A DNA stretch of 64,000 bases, taken from assembly GCF_004310685.1 (NCBI RefSeq), contig NZ_SISG01000001.1, positions 1,984,001-2,048,000 on the forward strand. Direction: 5' to 3'. Under the pieces are notes generated by a model. That model was not told the origin of the DNA, made no database searches, and saw only the letters and a list, made by a program, of their open reading frames with translations. The first letter of the stretch is position 1, and each line of letters starts with the position of its first letter. A program made the position numbers and the translations under genes. Positions 19,309-28,727 of the stretch are shown here, piece by piece. The DNA comes from Glaciihabitans arcticus (GTDB lineage: Bacteria > Actinomycetota > Actinomycetes > Actinomycetales > Microbacteriaceae).

Positions 19309-19791
19309 TTAGGACGCGAGCACTTCGTCGAGGAGGCTGGCTGCCTTCTCCTCGTCGGTCTTCTCGGCGAGCGCGAGCTCTGAGGTGAGGATCTGGCGGG
19401 CCTTGGCGAGCATGCGCTTCTCTCCGGCGGACAGGCCGCGGTCCTGGTCGCGGCGCCAGAGATCGCGAACCACCTCGGAGACCTTGATCACGTCTCCCGA
19501 AGCGAGCTTCTCGAGGTTGGCCTTGTAGCGGCGGCTCCAGTTGGTGGGTTCTTCGGTGAACGGCGCGCGCAGCACATCGAAGACGCGGTCCAGGCCGTCC
19601 TGTCCGATTACGTCGCGCACACCGACGAGGTCGACATTCTCTGCGGGAACTTCGATGACGAGGTCCCCCTGGGTGACGTTGAGCTTGAGGTACAGCTTCT
19701 CTTCGCCCTTGATCATCCGCGTCTTCACTTCGGTGATTGTTGCTGCACCGTGGTGGGGATAAACGACCGTCTCGCCGACCTCAAACAACAT
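19309..19791 (-). CDS. carD: CarD-family RNA-polymerase-binding regulator
   Basis: 160 residues. The N-terminal RNA-polymerase-interacting (TRCF-like Tudor) domain covers about 1-60 ([23 protein letters not shown]) and a helical DNA-binding domain follows ([32 protein letters not shown]). In actinobacteria CarD stabilises the open complex at many promoters. GAAAGGA lies eleven bases before the ATG at 19791, so the longer upstream frame is rejected. It heads the carD-ispDF-cysS-rlmB run. Confidence 0.95.
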   Translation of the reverse strand: MLFEVGETVVYPHHGAATITEVKTRMIKGEEKLYLKLNVTQGDLVIEVPAENVDLVGVRDVIGQDGLDRVFDVLRAPFTEEPTNWSRRYKANLEKLASGDVIKVSEVVRDLWRRDQDRGLSAGEKRMLAKARQILTSELALAEKTDEEKAASLLDEVLAS

Positions 19792-19952
19792 GAATGCGGG
19801 TCCTTTCGAAGGAACCCAGTTTATCACAGGGCCCTCACGGCAGCCCGGGTCGGCTGCCCAGCCGTCCTGCCGTCTCAGGCTAGAATCGGGAGCAGGCTCC
19901 AGCGGTTTCGACCGCCTATTCGTGGCCGTTCTCTTACTTTCTGGAGGCTCCA

Positions 19953-20480
19953 GTGATTGCACGCCGTGCAGCAGCCCTGTCCATCGCCGCGGCCCTGATG
20001 CTCGGAACGAGCGGATGCACGTTCTTCGCAACGCAGGCGACGCTGATCGAGTACGCCCCGAGCGACGGCGTGCAGGGAACGGTCGGCGACGTCAAGGTGC
20101 TCAACCTCCTCGGCATCTCCGAGGACGGCACGTCGGTGTCCCTCCTTGGCAACTTCGTCAATAACAGCGACGAGAACATCAACGTGAAGCTGCAGTACGC
20201 GACGGCGGACGGCAAGAAGACCACGGTGACCATCGGCATCGCGGCCGGCACCACGGTTCACCTCGGTGGCGACGGCGACGAGCAGCTCGTGCTGCGCGAC
20301 GTGGACACCACGCTCGGCGGCCTGTACGACGTCTACCTGCAGTACGGCAGCGAAGAGGGCCTGTCGCTCAAGGTGCCGATCCTCGAGCCCACCTTCGAGT
20401 ACAGCGACCTCGCGCCCGGCGAGATGCCGACGCCCGAGCCGACCGGCACCCCGATCCCGACCGAGACGCCGGCGCCGTAG
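19953..20480 (+). CDS. Putative exported lipoprotein
   Basis: 175 residues. A type II signal peptide ends with the lipobox LGTSG-C, lipidation expected at Cys22. The mature domain is beta-rich ([35 protein letters not shown]), resembling Ig-like or DUF-type envelope lipoproteins of actinobacteria. A Pro/Thr-rich tail ([18 protein letters not shown]) ends the protein. The GTG start at 19953 follows CTGGAGG by six bases. No function is recognised. It is divergent from carD. Confidence 0.75.
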   Translation: MIARRAAALSIAAALMLGTSGCTFFATQATLIEYAPSDGVQGTVGDVKVLNLLGISEDGTSVSLLGNFVNNSDENINVKLQYATADGKKTTVTIGIAAGTTVHLGGDGDEQLVLRDVDTTLGGLYDVYLQYGSEEGLSLKVPILEPTFEYSDLAPGEMPTPEPTGTPIPTETPAP

Positions 20481-20532
20481 CGCCGTCAGGCCCGGCCGAC
20501 GCCGAAGCGCCTACGGCTCGAAGCGCCTACGC

Positions 20533-21213
20533 CTACGCCTCGAAGCGGTAGCCGAGGCCGCGCACCGTCACGAGCATCGTCGGCTCCGACGGAACCGACT
20601 CGATACGCGAGCGGATGCGCTTGATGTGCACGTCGAGGGTCTTGGTGTCGCCGAAGTAGTCGGAGCCCCAGACGCGGTCGATCAGCTGGCCGCGCGTGAG
20701 CACACGTCCCGCGTTGCGCAGCAGGAACTCGAGAAGCTCGAACTCCTTGAGCGGCATCGCGGTGATCTCACCGTCGACGGTGACCGAGTGCTTCTCGACG
20801 TCCATGCGCACGCTTCCGGCCTCGAGGATCGACTCGTCGTCGCCCTCCGGCTCGAAGCGACGACGCAGCACGGCGCGGATGCGGGCGAGGAGCTCGCGGG
20901 TCGAGTACGGCTTCGTGACGTAGTCGTCGGCGCCGAGCTCGAGCCCCACAACGACATCCACTTCGCTGTCCTTGGCCGTCAGCATGATGATCGGCACACT
21001 CGACCGCGTGCGGATCTCACGGCACACCTCGGTGCCCGGCAGCCCGGGAAGCATGAGGTCGAGCAGCACCAGGTCGGCACCGTTCTTGTCGAACTCAGCG
21101 ACGGCGGTGAGGCCGTCCGCGGCAATCGTGGTCTCGTAGCCCTCCCGACCGAGCAAGTAGGCAAGAGGCTCGCTCAGCGAGGCCTCGTCTTCGACGATGA
21201 GAATGCGGGTCAC
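20533..21213 (-). CDS. regX3: OmpR/PhoB-family response regulator, RegX3-like
   Basis: 226 residues. The receiver domain (1-120) has the acidic pocket (EDE), phosphorylated Asp in LVLLDLMLPG, and Lys in YVTKPYS. The winged helix (about 130-226) ends in VTVRGLGYRFEA. Partner of the SenX3-like kinase: its GTG start overlaps the kinase stop (GTGA). By family and context (phoU divergent, pst operon 12 kb away) it should respond to phosphate starvation and bind the PHO boxes listed here. The gene converges on the lipoprotein gene. Confidence 0.92.
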   Translation of the reverse strand: MTRILIVEDEASLSEPLAYLLGREGYETTIAADGLTAVAEFDKNGADLVLLDLMLPGLPGTEVCREIRTRSSVPIIMLTAKDSEVDVVVGLELGADDYVTKPYSTRELLARIRAVLRRRFEPEGDDESILEAGSVRMDVEKHSVTVDGEITAMPLKEFELLEFLLRNAGRVLTRGQLIDRVWGSDYFGDTKTLDVHIKRIRSRIESVPSEPTMLVTVRGLGYRFEA

Positions 21214-22364
21214 TGTTCTTCTCCCAGACTGGCTGCGCTTGCGGAGGAGGCCTCCGGCAGGCGGATGGTGAACGTCGAGCCGCTTCCCGGCTGCGACCAA
21301 ACACGAACGTCGCCGCCGTGATTCTGCACGACGTGCTTGACGATGCTCAGGCCGAGCCCCGAACCGCCGGTGTGGCGGCTGCGCGCGGGGTCGATCCGAT
21401 AGAAACGCTCGAAGACGCGGTCCAGATCCTCTTCGGGGATGCCGACCCCCTGGTCGGTGACCGCGATCTCGACGATGCCGTCTTCGTGGCTCACGCCGAC
21501 GCCGACGCGTGACCCCTTCGCCGAGTACTGGATCGCGTTGGCGACGAGGTTGTGCAGCGCGACGGCGAGCAGCGGTTCGTCGCCGTAGACCTCGGCGCCC
21601 GCGTCCCCGCCGCTCACGAGGTTGACGCGGCGCGAATCGGCGGCAACCCGGTTCTGGTCGATGGCTATCGCGACGACGTGGTCGATATCGACGAGGTCGG
21701 GCTTGGTGAGCACGTCGGCTGCCTGCAGGCGCGACAGCTCGATGATCTCGCGCGTGATGCGGGTAAGCCGCTCCGACTCCTTGGTGAGACGCTTCGCGAA
21801 TTTGCGCACCTGCACGGCGTCATCGGAGGCCTCGGCCATTGCCTCGGCGAGCAGGCTCACCGCGCCGATCGGGGTCTTGAGTTCGTGGCTGATGTTGGCG
21901 ACGAAGTCGCGGCGCACCTCGTCGAGCCGATACGACTCGGTGCGGTCCTCGGCGAGTACGAGCACGTACCGCGCGCCCAGTCGGGCCACCCGCACAAAGA
22001 GGTAGATGTTGGCATCACCGAAGGGACCGCGCGCGAGGTGCAGCTCCTCGACGATGGTCTTGCCCTTGCGGCGCACCTTGTCGACGAGCTTGATGAGTTC
22101 GGGATGAACCAGCGATCCGTTGTACACAAGGCCGAAAGCGAGCGCTCCGGGGCTGGCCTTGATGACGTTGTTCGAGGGGTCGAGCACCACGCCCGCCGAC
22201 TCGAGGGCGTCGAGCACCTGGTCGATTCCGTCCGGGACACTCGAGCTGACGACATCCACCGCACGCTGTCCACGACGAGCCGCCACAACGGTAATGATGA
22301 CGGTACCGGCGCCGACGAAGAGGCCAAAGGCCAGCGACAGCGGCACCAGCCAAGTGGAGTCCAT
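21210..22364 (-). CDS. senX3: Sensor histidine kinase, SenX3-like
   Basis: 384 residues from the ATG at 22364 (MDSTWLVPLSLAFGLFVGAG); a GTG at 22427 would add 21 residues. One N-terminal membrane segment is followed by a PAS-like domain (about 45-150), the phosphoacceptor box FVANISHELKTPIGA, and an ATPase domain with N (LVANAIQYS), G1 (DQGVGIPEEDLDRVFERFYR) and G2 (GGSGLGLSIVK) boxes. Having a single N-terminal segment, it probably senses phosphate status via the Pst/PhoU complex rather than a periplasmic ligand, as known for SenX3/PhoR types. Confidence 0.92.
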   Translation of the reverse strand: MDSTWLVPLSLAFGLFVGAGTVIITVVAARRGQRAVDVVSSSVPDGIDQVLDALESAGVVLDPSNNVIKASPGALAFGLVYNGSLVHPELIKLVDKVRRKGKTIVEELHLARGPFGDANIYLFVRVARLGARYVLVLAEDRTESYRLDEVRRDFVANISHELKTPIGAVSLLAEAMAEASDDAVQVRKFAKRLTKESERLTRITREIIELSRLQAADVLTKPDLVDIDHVVAIAIDQNRVAADSRRVNLVSGGDAGAEVYGDEPLLAVALHNLVANAIQYSAKGSRVGVGVSHEDGIVEIAVTDQGVGIPEEDLDRVFERFYRIDPARSRHTGGSGLGLSIVKHVVQNHGGDVRVWSQPGSGSTFTIRLPEASSASAASLGEEQ

Positions 22365-22437
22365 AGCGACTAGATTAGTTTCAACTTGAGAGACGGCCTC
22401 ACTGCCGAGGGTAAACAGCCGCGTCACGTTGCGGACT

Positions 22438-22470
22438 GTTCAGGTGCCCAACACCCTTTGTTAACCTCGG
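22438..22470 (+). promoter_or_regulatory. Candidate PHO box between senX3 and phoU
   Basis: Three consecutive 11-base units occur: GTTCAGGTGCC (22438), CAACACCCTTT (22449) and GTTAACCTCGG (22460). The GTTCA/GTTAACC cores, in exact 11-base phase, match the direct-repeat PHO box style of actinobacterial PhoP/RegX3. Location is 74 bases before the phoU ATG and just upstream of senX3, so it could control both. Confidence 0.5.
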
Positions 22471-22543
22471 CGGGGCAGTGTGAACCCGGACTGCAGAGGC
22501 AACCACGCGGAATCAGATCCGCAGAAAATATAAGGATTCGAAC

Positions 22544-23197
22544 ATGCGCGAAGTGTTTCAGCAGGAACTGGCCGAGGTGCAGGAGCGCCTCGTAGAGATT
22601 GCAACTCTCGTCGCTGTATCCATCCAGAACGCCACCCAGGCCTTCAACGAGTCGAACGTCTCGCTCGCCGAGACCGTCATCGCCGACGACGACAAGATCG
22701 ACCTCGCGGCCCTCGAGCTCGACGAGCTCGCCATCAACATCCTCGCCCGCCAGCAGCCGGTCGCCCGCGACCTGCGCATCGTCGTCTCGGCCCTGCGCAT
22801 CAGCGCGTCCCTCGAGCGCATGGGCGACATGTCGGAGCACATCGCGCAGCTCGCGCGCTACCGCTTCCCCGACAAGGTCGTTCCGAAGAGCCTCCGCGGA
22901 ACCTTCCAGGAGCTGGGCGCGCTCGACGTCGCCATCGCCAACAAGCTGGTCGAACTGCTCAAGACGGAGGACGTGCGCCTCGCCGAGGAGATCCGCAACG
23001 ACGACGACCGCATCGACGAACTGCACCTCAGCGTCTTCGACAAGGTGCTCGGCGAGACCTGGAAGGGTGCGGCGATCGACACCGTCGACTCGACCCTCGC
23101 CTCGCGCTACCACGAGCGCTTCGCCGACCACGCGGTCTCGATCGCCAAGAAGGTGCAGTACCTCGCGACCGGTGACTGGGTAGTCGCCCCCTCCTAA
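22544..23197 (+). CDS. phoU: Phosphate signalling protein PhoU
   Basis: 217 residues made of two repeated three-helix PhoU domains. Each carries an acidic metal-binding signature: ADDDKIDLAALELDELAI in the first and RNDDDRIDELHLSVFDK in the second. It links the Pst transporter to the SenX3-type kinase and holds the kinase in its inactive state when phosphate is ample. It is divergent from senX3/regX3. Confidence 0.94.
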   Translation: MREVFQQELAEVQERLVEIATLVAVSIQNATQAFNESNVSLAETVIADDDKIDLAALELDELAINILARQQPVARDLRIVVSALRISASLERMGDMSEHIAQLARYRFPDKVVPKSLRGTFQELGALDVAIANKLVELLKTEDVRLAEEIRNDDDRIDELHLSVFDKVLGETWKGAAIDTVDSTLASRYHERFADHAVSIAKKVQYLATGDWVVAPS

Positions 23198-23271
23198 GCT
23201 CCACACTCGCTGAACCGCCTTGAATTCGGAGCGATACAGGCGTTGGCTGGGCAGGGACGAAAGGAAATCCC

Positions 23272-23478
23272 ATGTCCGATCCCCAGGCTCCCGGTTTCAC
23301 CCCCAGCCCCGACGAGGCCCCCTCGATAGCGCCGGCGCACGAGGACCCCACTCCCCCGGACGCTCCGACGCCCGTCGACCCCGTCCCTGAAGAACTGGGC
23401 GGCGCGTCGGCCGTCGAGGCGAACGATGAACTCACCGAGGGTGGGGTCGAGCGATCGGTTGACCCCGGTGTGAGCTGA
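23272..23478 (+). CDS. Small acidic, Pro-rich hypothetical protein
   Basis: 68 residues, rich in Pro, Asp, Glu and Ala (SDPQAPGFTPSPDEAPSIAP...), with no predicted fold and probably disordered. GAAAGGA lies seven bases before the ATG, a convincing ribosome site that supports it as a real gene. No homolog family is recognised. The 152 bases that follow hold no gene I can support. Confidence 0.5.
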   Translation: MSDPQAPGFTPSPDEAPSIAPAHEDPTPPDAPTPVDPVPEELGGASAVEANDELTEGGVERSVDPGVS

Positions 23479-23630
23479 CCCTCCCGGCTCCAATCTCCTG
23501 AGAAACGCAGCCGCTCCGCGGGAGATGCGGCGGACTGAGCAGTTCCGCAGGATTTTCGGGAAGACGTCCGACGAGATCTCCTGCGGAGCTGTACGAGCCT
23601 GACCGCCGCGCGCGTAGGCTGGATCACCGC

Positions 23631-24962
23631 ATGAGTACTCCACCCACCGAGCCCGTCGTCGTCCCCCGCCGCAGCCACTTCGTCGACCTGACCCCGTTCC
23701 GCGAGAGTCCCGCATTCTTCCGACTGTGGCTCGGCACGAACATCGCCAACATCGGCGGGCAGATGACCGTCGTCGCGGTCGGTCTGCACGTGTTCCAGCT
23801 CACCAGCTCGACCTCGGCCGTGGCCCTCGTCGGCGTGGTCGGACTTCTGCCGATGATCCTCGCCGGCATCTATGGCGGCCTCCTGGCCGACAGCTTCGAC
23901 CGACGCATCGTTGCACTCATTGCCGAGACCGCTGCCTGGCTCTCGGTCATCGGTCTCGCGACGCTCGCCTGGCTGCACGTCGACACCCTTTGGATGTACT
24001 ACGCCCTCACCACGATCAACGCCGTCGCGACGACCATCGTCGGCACCACCCGTTCGGCGATCGTGCCGCGACTCATCGATGCGCGCCTGCTGCCCGCGGC
24101 TTCCGCACTCAACGGCATCGGATTCGGCGCCGCGATCGCCCTCGGCCCGGCCCTCGCGGGGGCGCTCGTCTCCACCGTCGGCGTGCAGTGGACGTACACC
24201 GTCGACGCAGTCCTCTTCCTCGCCGCCTTCGTGGGGCTGATCACCCTCCCCGCAATCCTTCCGGAGGGCGGCACTCAGCGCCCCGGCTTCTCGGCCGTGC
24301 TGCAGGGCTTCACGTTCCTGAGGCGCGCGCCGAACATCCGGTCGTCGTTCCTCATCGACATCGTCGCCATGACGTTCGGGATGCCCCGGGTCATCTTCCC
24401 GGCGGTCGGCGCCCTGGTCATCGGCGGCGGCGCGATCACGGTAGCCGTGCTGACGGCGTCGTTCGCAGTCGGTGCGTTTTTGAGCTCGGTCTTCTCTGGG
24501 CGCCTCGGCCAGGTGCGCTGGCACGGACGCGCCATCCGGAATGCGGTCGTCGCCTACGGCGGGTTCATGGCGCTGTTCGGTCTTGTACTGCTGCCGCTCG
24601 GCTCCTCCGCGTCAGGATCGATCACCGACTCTTTCGCATCCGCGAACCTGCCCGCGTTGATCTTCGCTTCCCTCGCCCTCGCCGGCGCGGGCGGTGCGGA
24701 CAACATCAGTGCGGTATTCCGCACCTCGATGCTGCAGTCGGCTGTTCCGGATGCGATGCGCGGACGCATGCAGGGCGTCTTTATCGTCGTCGTCACGGGC
24801 GGCCCGCGCGTCGGTGACGCCTGGGTCGGACTCATCGCCGCGACGACCCTGCTCTGGCTGCCCTCGCTGCTCGGAGGGCTCGTGATCATGAGCCTCGTGC
24901 TGCTGATCGTCGCCGTGAACCGTTCGTTCCGCGAGTACGACGCGCTAAACCCTCTTCCCTAG
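23631..24962 (+). CDS. Major facilitator superfamily transporter
   Basis: 443 residues with about 11-12 membrane segments. It starts FFRLWLGTNIANIGGQMTVVAVGLHVFQLT and has the conserved GGLLADSFDRR loop after helix 2, typical of the MFS_3/enterobactin-exporter (EntS)-like group. The Arg-rich loop at RRAPNIRSS separates the two halves. The substrate is unknown; drug or siderophore export is common in this group. It is followed convergently by gpmA, three bases away. Confidence 0.85.
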   Translation: MSTPPTEPVVVPRRSHFVDLTPFRESPAFFRLWLGTNIANIGGQMTVVAVGLHVFQLTSSTSAVALVGVVGLLPMILAGIYGGLLADSFDRRIVALIAETAAWLSVIGLATLAWLHVDTLWMYYALTTINAVATTIVGTTRSAIVPRLIDARLLPAASALNGIGFGAAIALGPALAGALVSTVGVQWTYTVDAVLFLAAFVGLITLPAILPEGGTQRPGFSAVLQGFTFLRRAPNIRSSFLIDIVAMTFGMPRVIFPAVGALVIGGGAITVAVLTASFAVGAFLSSVFSGRLGQVRWHGRAIRNAVVAYGGFMALFGLVLLPLGSSASGSITDSFASANLPALIFASLALAGAGGADNISAVFRTSMLQSAVPDAMRGRMQGVFIVVVTGGPRVGDAWVGLIAATTLLWLPSLLGGLVIMSLVLLIVAVNRSFREYDALNPLP

Positions 24963-24965
24963 GGG

Positions 24966-25709
24966 TTACTTTTTACCCTGCGCGGCGACCGCAGCCGCGC
25001 CCGCTGCCGCAGCCTCGGGGTCGAGGTACACGGCCGGCTTGGTCGGCACGAAGTTGTCGTCGAGCTCGTAGACGAGCGGGATTCCGGTGGGGACGTTGAG
25101 TTCAGCAATGGCGTCATCCGAAATGCCGTCAAGGTGCTTGATGAGGGCGCGCAGCGAGTTGCCGTGCGCGGTCACGAGCACGGTGTCGCCGTTCTTCAGC
25201 GACGGGATGATGTCGCTCTCCCAATAGGGAAGCATGCGGTCGATAACGATCTTGAGGCTCTCGGTGCGGGGGATCTCGCCGTCGATGCCCGCGTAGCGCT
25301 CGTCGTGCACCTGGCTGTACTCGGCGTCGTCCTCGAGCTCGGGCGGCGGCACGTCGAAGCTGCGACGCCAGGTCATGAACTTCTCCTCGCCGTAGGTGGC
25401 GAGGGTCTCCGCCTTGTCGAGGCCCTGCAGCGAGCCGTAGTGGCGCTCGTTGAGGCGCCAGGAGCGCTTGACCGGGATCCACAGGCGGTCGGCGGTCTCG
25501 AGCGCGAGGTTCGCGGTCTGGATCGCGCGGGTCAGCACGCTCGTATAGAGGATCGTCGGCTTGAGGCCCGACGCCGCGAGCAGCTCGCCCGCACGCTTCG
25601 CCTCGGTGACGCCCTGGTCGCTGAGACGCACGTCCACCCATCCGGTGAAGAGGTTCTTCTGGTTCCAGTCGGAGTTGCCATGGCGGAGGAGGATCAGCGT
25701 GTACGTCAT
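24966..25709 (-). CDS. gpmA: 2,3-bisphosphoglycerate-dependent phosphoglycerate mutase
   Basis: 247 residues. Catalytic RHG lies in [27 protein letters not shown]. Further active-site residues are in [15 protein letters not shown] and [17 protein letters not shown]. It interconverts 3- and 2-phosphoglycerate in glycolysis and gluconeogenesis. The C-terminus is Ala-rich. It is monocistronic. Confidence 0.95.
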   Translation of the reverse strand: MTYTLILLRHGNSDWNQKNLFTGWVDVRLSDQGVTEAKRAGELLAASGLKPTILYTSVLTRAIQTANLALETADRLWIPVKRSWRLNERHYGSLQGLDKAETLATYGEEKFMTWRRSFDVPPPELEDDAEYSQVHDERYAGIDGEIPRTESLKIVIDRMLPYWESDIIPSLKNGDTVLVTAHGNSLRALIKHLDGISDDAIAELNVPTGIPLVYELDDNFVPTKPAVYLDPEAAAAGAAAVAAQGKK

Positions 25710-25777
25710 GCAAATAGTTTAGGCCTCGGCTCCGCTCGGCCCGATCTCGACTGCGCTCGATCACCGATACTTGATCC

Positions 25778-26566
25778 ATGCCCATCGGCGAGATCACCCG
25801 TGGAACCACCGGCACCAACCGGTTGCGTCGCGTCGACCGCTGGATCGCGGCATCCCCCGCGCTCAGGCGAGCCGACGACCCGCTCGTGGTGGATCTCGGC
25901 TACGGGGCATCCGCCACCACCAGCCTCGAACTGTTCGACCGCCTCGCGAAGGTGCGCCCCGACGTCGAAGTGGTGGGTATCGAGATCGACCCGGCGCGTG
26001 TCGCCCTCGCCTCACGCAGTGCCAAGCCGGGAGTCAGTTTTCGGCTGGGCGGGTTCGAGGTTCCGTTGGCGAACGGGCGGAAGGCAGCCGTCATCCGGGC
26101 CCTGAACGTGCTGCGGCAGTACGACGAGTCGCAGGTGCTCGACAATTGGCACCGCATGGTCGACCGCCTGCAGCCCGGCGGCCTGCTCGTCGAGGGGACC
26201 TGCAGCGAAGTCGGCCGCGTCGCCAGCTGGGTGGATGTCACGTCCGCCGGCCCCGCGAGCCTGACCATCGCCCTGCACCTCGCCAGCGTGGAGAAGCCGT
26301 CCATCGTCGCGGAGCGGCTGCCGAAGGTGCTCATCCACCGCAACGTGCCCGGCGAACCGGTGCACGAGTTGATGCTCGCGCTCGACCGGGCGTGGCAGGT
26401 GCACGCGCCACTCGGCGTCTACGGCCCGTCGCAGCGCTGGATCGCCACGGTCGAGACCCTGAAGGCTTCGGGATGGCCCGTGCTCTCCTCCCGCGCTCGC
26501 TCGCGCCTCGGCGAGCTCACCGTCGCGTGGGATGCGGTCGCGCCGCGAGGGTTCGCCTGGAGTTAG
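25778..26566 (+). CDS. Class I SAM-dependent methyltransferase-like protein
   Basis: 262 residues. A Rossmann-type motif I (LVVDLGYGASATTSLELFDRL) and an acidic motif II (VEVVGIEIDPARVALA) are followed by FRLGGFEVPLANGRKAAVIRALNVLRQYDESQV. The methyl acceptor is unknown. It overlaps the FUSC-family gene tail to tail by four bases. The start ATG lies 68 bases from divergent gpmA. Confidence 0.75.
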   Translation: MPIGEITRGTTGTNRLRRVDRWIAASPALRRADDPLVVDLGYGASATTSLELFDRLAKVRPDVEVVGIEIDPARVALASRSAKPGVSFRLGGFEVPLANGRKAAVIRALNVLRQYDESQVLDNWHRMVDRLQPGGLLVEGTCSEVGRVASWVDVTSAGPASLTIALHLASVEKPSIVAERLPKVLIHRNVPGEPVHELMLALDRAWQVHAPLGVYGPSQRWIATVETLKASGWPVLSSRARSRLGELTVAWDAVAPRGFAWS

Positions 26567-27648
26567 ACCCGCGGCAGCATCGCCCGCGCCTCATCCAGCG
26601 TGAGTCCGGCGGCGACCAGCAGATCCACGACAAGCGGCCGCAGCAGGTGTACAACGATCGTGTCCGTCATGTCCGCACCGGGGAGGCAGACGTCGGGATC
26701 CAGCTCACGGGCGAGATCGGTGAGCACATCCCGGGAGTGCGGCAGCCCGGCGAGCCCCTCCCCGACGCGGCGCACCAGCGACGCGAGCTCGGGGCGGGGA
26801 ACGCCATCCCGAACCAGGAAATCGATGCGTCGGGTGATCACCCTTAGATGGCGGGCGGCGAGGTCGAGCCCCGTGTTCACGCGCTCCTGCTGGCGCAGCG
26901 CGGGCAGGTGCCGTCGCAGGAACGGGGAGATGCGACTCACGGCGATCGCCGTCTCGAGCGAGGCCCCCGACTCGTCGATGACCGCCTGGGTGCGACGTAG
27001 GCGCTCCAGCGCCAGAGAGGCGGCCGGTTCGTCCGCCCGCTCGAGAGCCGTCACGACCGTGGCGAGCGACTCATTCAGAATCGAGTGCAGGGTGCGGCTG
27101 TCGGCGAGGGCGATGCGACGGGGATCCCGCGGGATCAGCGCCGTCACCACGAGCGCCATCACCCCGCCGATCAGCCCGTCGAGGCTGCGCACGAACACGC
27201 CCCCGTCGGGCGCCGGCAGCAGCATCACGAGCATCGACTGCACGCCCGCGGCGACAGCGAACGCATTGCTCGGCGACACGAGTCGCGCAACGAGCAGGGT
27301 CGCGAGCAGCACGAGCGAGGTCTGCCAGATGCCCTGGCCGACGACGAGCAGCAGCACCTCGGCCAGTGCGATGCCGACGAGGATGCCGATCACCGACTCC
27401 AGCACCCGGCGCGGACGGGCATCCCGGGCAAAGCCCAGCGCCGAGATCGTCACCGTCACCGCAACGAGCGGCACCGCGTGGCCCAGACCGTAGTGGGCGA
27501 CGGCATAGGCGGCGGTAGCGGCCACGACGATCTGCAGGGCGGCAGGAGCCGAAGCCCAGGCGCGGCGAAGCGCGACCCGCGCATCGAGACGGCGGCGGAT
27601 GTTGCGCTCGAGTTTCCGCAGCCGCGCGGCCTGCGTGCCCTCGGCCAT
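26563..27648 (-). CDS. FUSC/aromatic-acid-exporter-like membrane protein
   Basis: 361 residues. The N-terminal half has about six membrane segments (LQIVVAATAAYAVAHYGLGH, PLVAVTVTISALGF, VIGILVGIALAEVLLLVV, SLVLLATLLVARLV, AVAAGVQSMLVMLLP, LIGGVMALVVTALIP). The second half is a cytosolic helical domain (170-361). The PRRVLESVIGILVGI pattern is characteristic of FUSC proteins. The substrate is unknown. The gene starts two bases after ygfZ, so they are probably co-transcribed. Confidence 0.8.
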   Translation of the reverse strand: MAEGTQAARLRKLERNIRRRLDARVALRRAWASAPAALQIVVAATAAYAVAHYGLGHAVPLVAVTVTISALGFARDARPRRVLESVIGILVGIALAEVLLLVVGQGIWQTSLVLLATLLVARLVSPSNAFAVAAGVQSMLVMLLPAPDGGVFVRSLDGLIGGVMALVVTALIPRDPRRIALADSRTLHSILNESLATVVTALERADEPAASLALERLRRTQAVIDESGASLETAIAVSRISPFLRRHLPALRQQERVNTGLDLAARHLRVITRRIDFLVRDGVPRPELASLVRRVGEGLAGLPHSRDVLTDLARELDPDVCLPGADMTDTIVVHLLRPLVVDLLVAAGLTLDEARAMLPRV

Positions 27649-27650
27649 GA

Positions 27651-28727
27651 TCAGCGGGTGCGGGGAACTGCGCCGAGGCGGGGCAGGCGGGGAATGTCGG
27701 CCTCGGCGCCGGCATCCGTGGGAACGATGGTCTCCTGCGCCGCGGAGATGCGGATGCCGTCCGTGGAGACGGCGAGCGGGGCGGCGGGGTCGACCGAGCG
27801 CTTCACCACGGCAAGCGCGATCGGCCCCAACTCGTAGTGCAGGGCGGCACTCGTCACGTGCCCGACGTCCTTCTCGGGCGTCGCGACGATGTCACCCGCG
27901 ACGGGCAGCACACCGTCGGAGCCGTCGAGGTGCAGCAGTACAAGCCGACGCGGAGGGTGACCGAGGTTGTGCACCTTGGCGACCGTCTCCTGGCCGCGGT
28001 AGCAGCCCTTCGACAGGTGCACAGCGGAGCGCAGCCAGTCCAGTTCGTGCGGGATCGTCTTCTCGTCCACCTCGGTCGCGAAGCGCGGACGCCACGCGGC
28101 GATGCGCAGCGCTTCGAGGGCGAGCAGGCCGGCGACGGGAAGCGCGGCGGCCTCGGCCAAACGGGAACGCTCGATGAGCATCTCACTGTAGGTCCAGTCG
28201 GCGGCAGGGTGCGCGGCGGTGAGGGCGTACTGGTGCCCTCCGGCGACGACGGCCGCCCACGGGTCGCGCCAGACGAGAGGCACACCGTGCGAGACGGCGG
28301 GTGCTAGCGCCGGAGTCCCGAGTGATCCGATGGTCGCGAACTCCGCAGACCGGTCGGCGATCTCGACCTGCTTCATGAACCTCATGCGCGTGAGCCAGGT
28401 GAGCAACGGTTCGGCCTCTTCGGCGTCGACCAGGAGCCACGCGGCATCCCCGTCATCGAGCAGGCGCACGGCGAACTCGACGTGACCGTTCGGGTCGAGC
28501 TGCAGGGTCTCGCTCGACTCACCGGCCGCGAGGCGTGCGACCGACTGCGAGGTCAGCGAGTCAAGCCAGCTCAGGCGGTCGGGACCGGTGAGGCTGATGA
28601 CGGCGCGGTGCGACAGGTCGACGACCGCGGTGCCTGCAGCGAGAGCCTTCTGCTCGCCGAGCGGGTTGCCGTAATGCTGCGGCGGGGAACCGACGGCTCC
28701 GGGGAGGGTCTCGAATTCATTCGACAC
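27651..28727 (-). CDS. ygfZ: YgfZ-type folate-binding protein (Fe-S assembly/repair)
   Basis: 358 residues. It is related to the glycine-cleavage T protein (GcvT fold), with the hallmark loop KGCYRGQETVAKVHNLGHPPR around residue 240. YgfZ/IBA57 proteins support maturation of certain Fe-S enzymes using tetrahydrofolate. GTG at 28727 is chosen because the conserved N-terminus begins there; the longer upstream frame is Arg/Ser-rich non-coding sequence. It overlaps the nitrobindin-like gene by 11 bases. Confidence 0.88.
   Translation of the reverse strand: MSNEFETLPGAVGSPPQHYGNPLGEQKALAAGTAVVDLSHRAVISLTGPDRLSWLDSLTSQSVARLAAGESSETLQLDPNGHVEFAVRLLDDGDAAWLLVDAEEAEPLLTWLTRMRFMKQVEIADRSAEFATIGSLGTPALAPAVSHGVPLVWRDPWAAVVAGGHQYALTAAHPAADWTYSEMLIERSRLAEAAALPVAGLLALEALRIAAWRPRFATEVDEKTIPHELDWLRSAVHLSKGCYRGQETVAKVHNLGHPPRRLVLLHLDGSDGVLPVAGDIVATPEKDVGHVTSAALHYELGPIALAVVKRSVDPAAPLAVSTDGIRISAAQETIVPTDAGAEADIPRLPRLGAVPRTR

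Noticed and set aside
20503-20531. Two direct copies of CGAAGCGCCTACG, 16 bases apart
   Set aside because: Located in the short gap between convergent genes; too short and too similar to local codon patterns to call a functional element.
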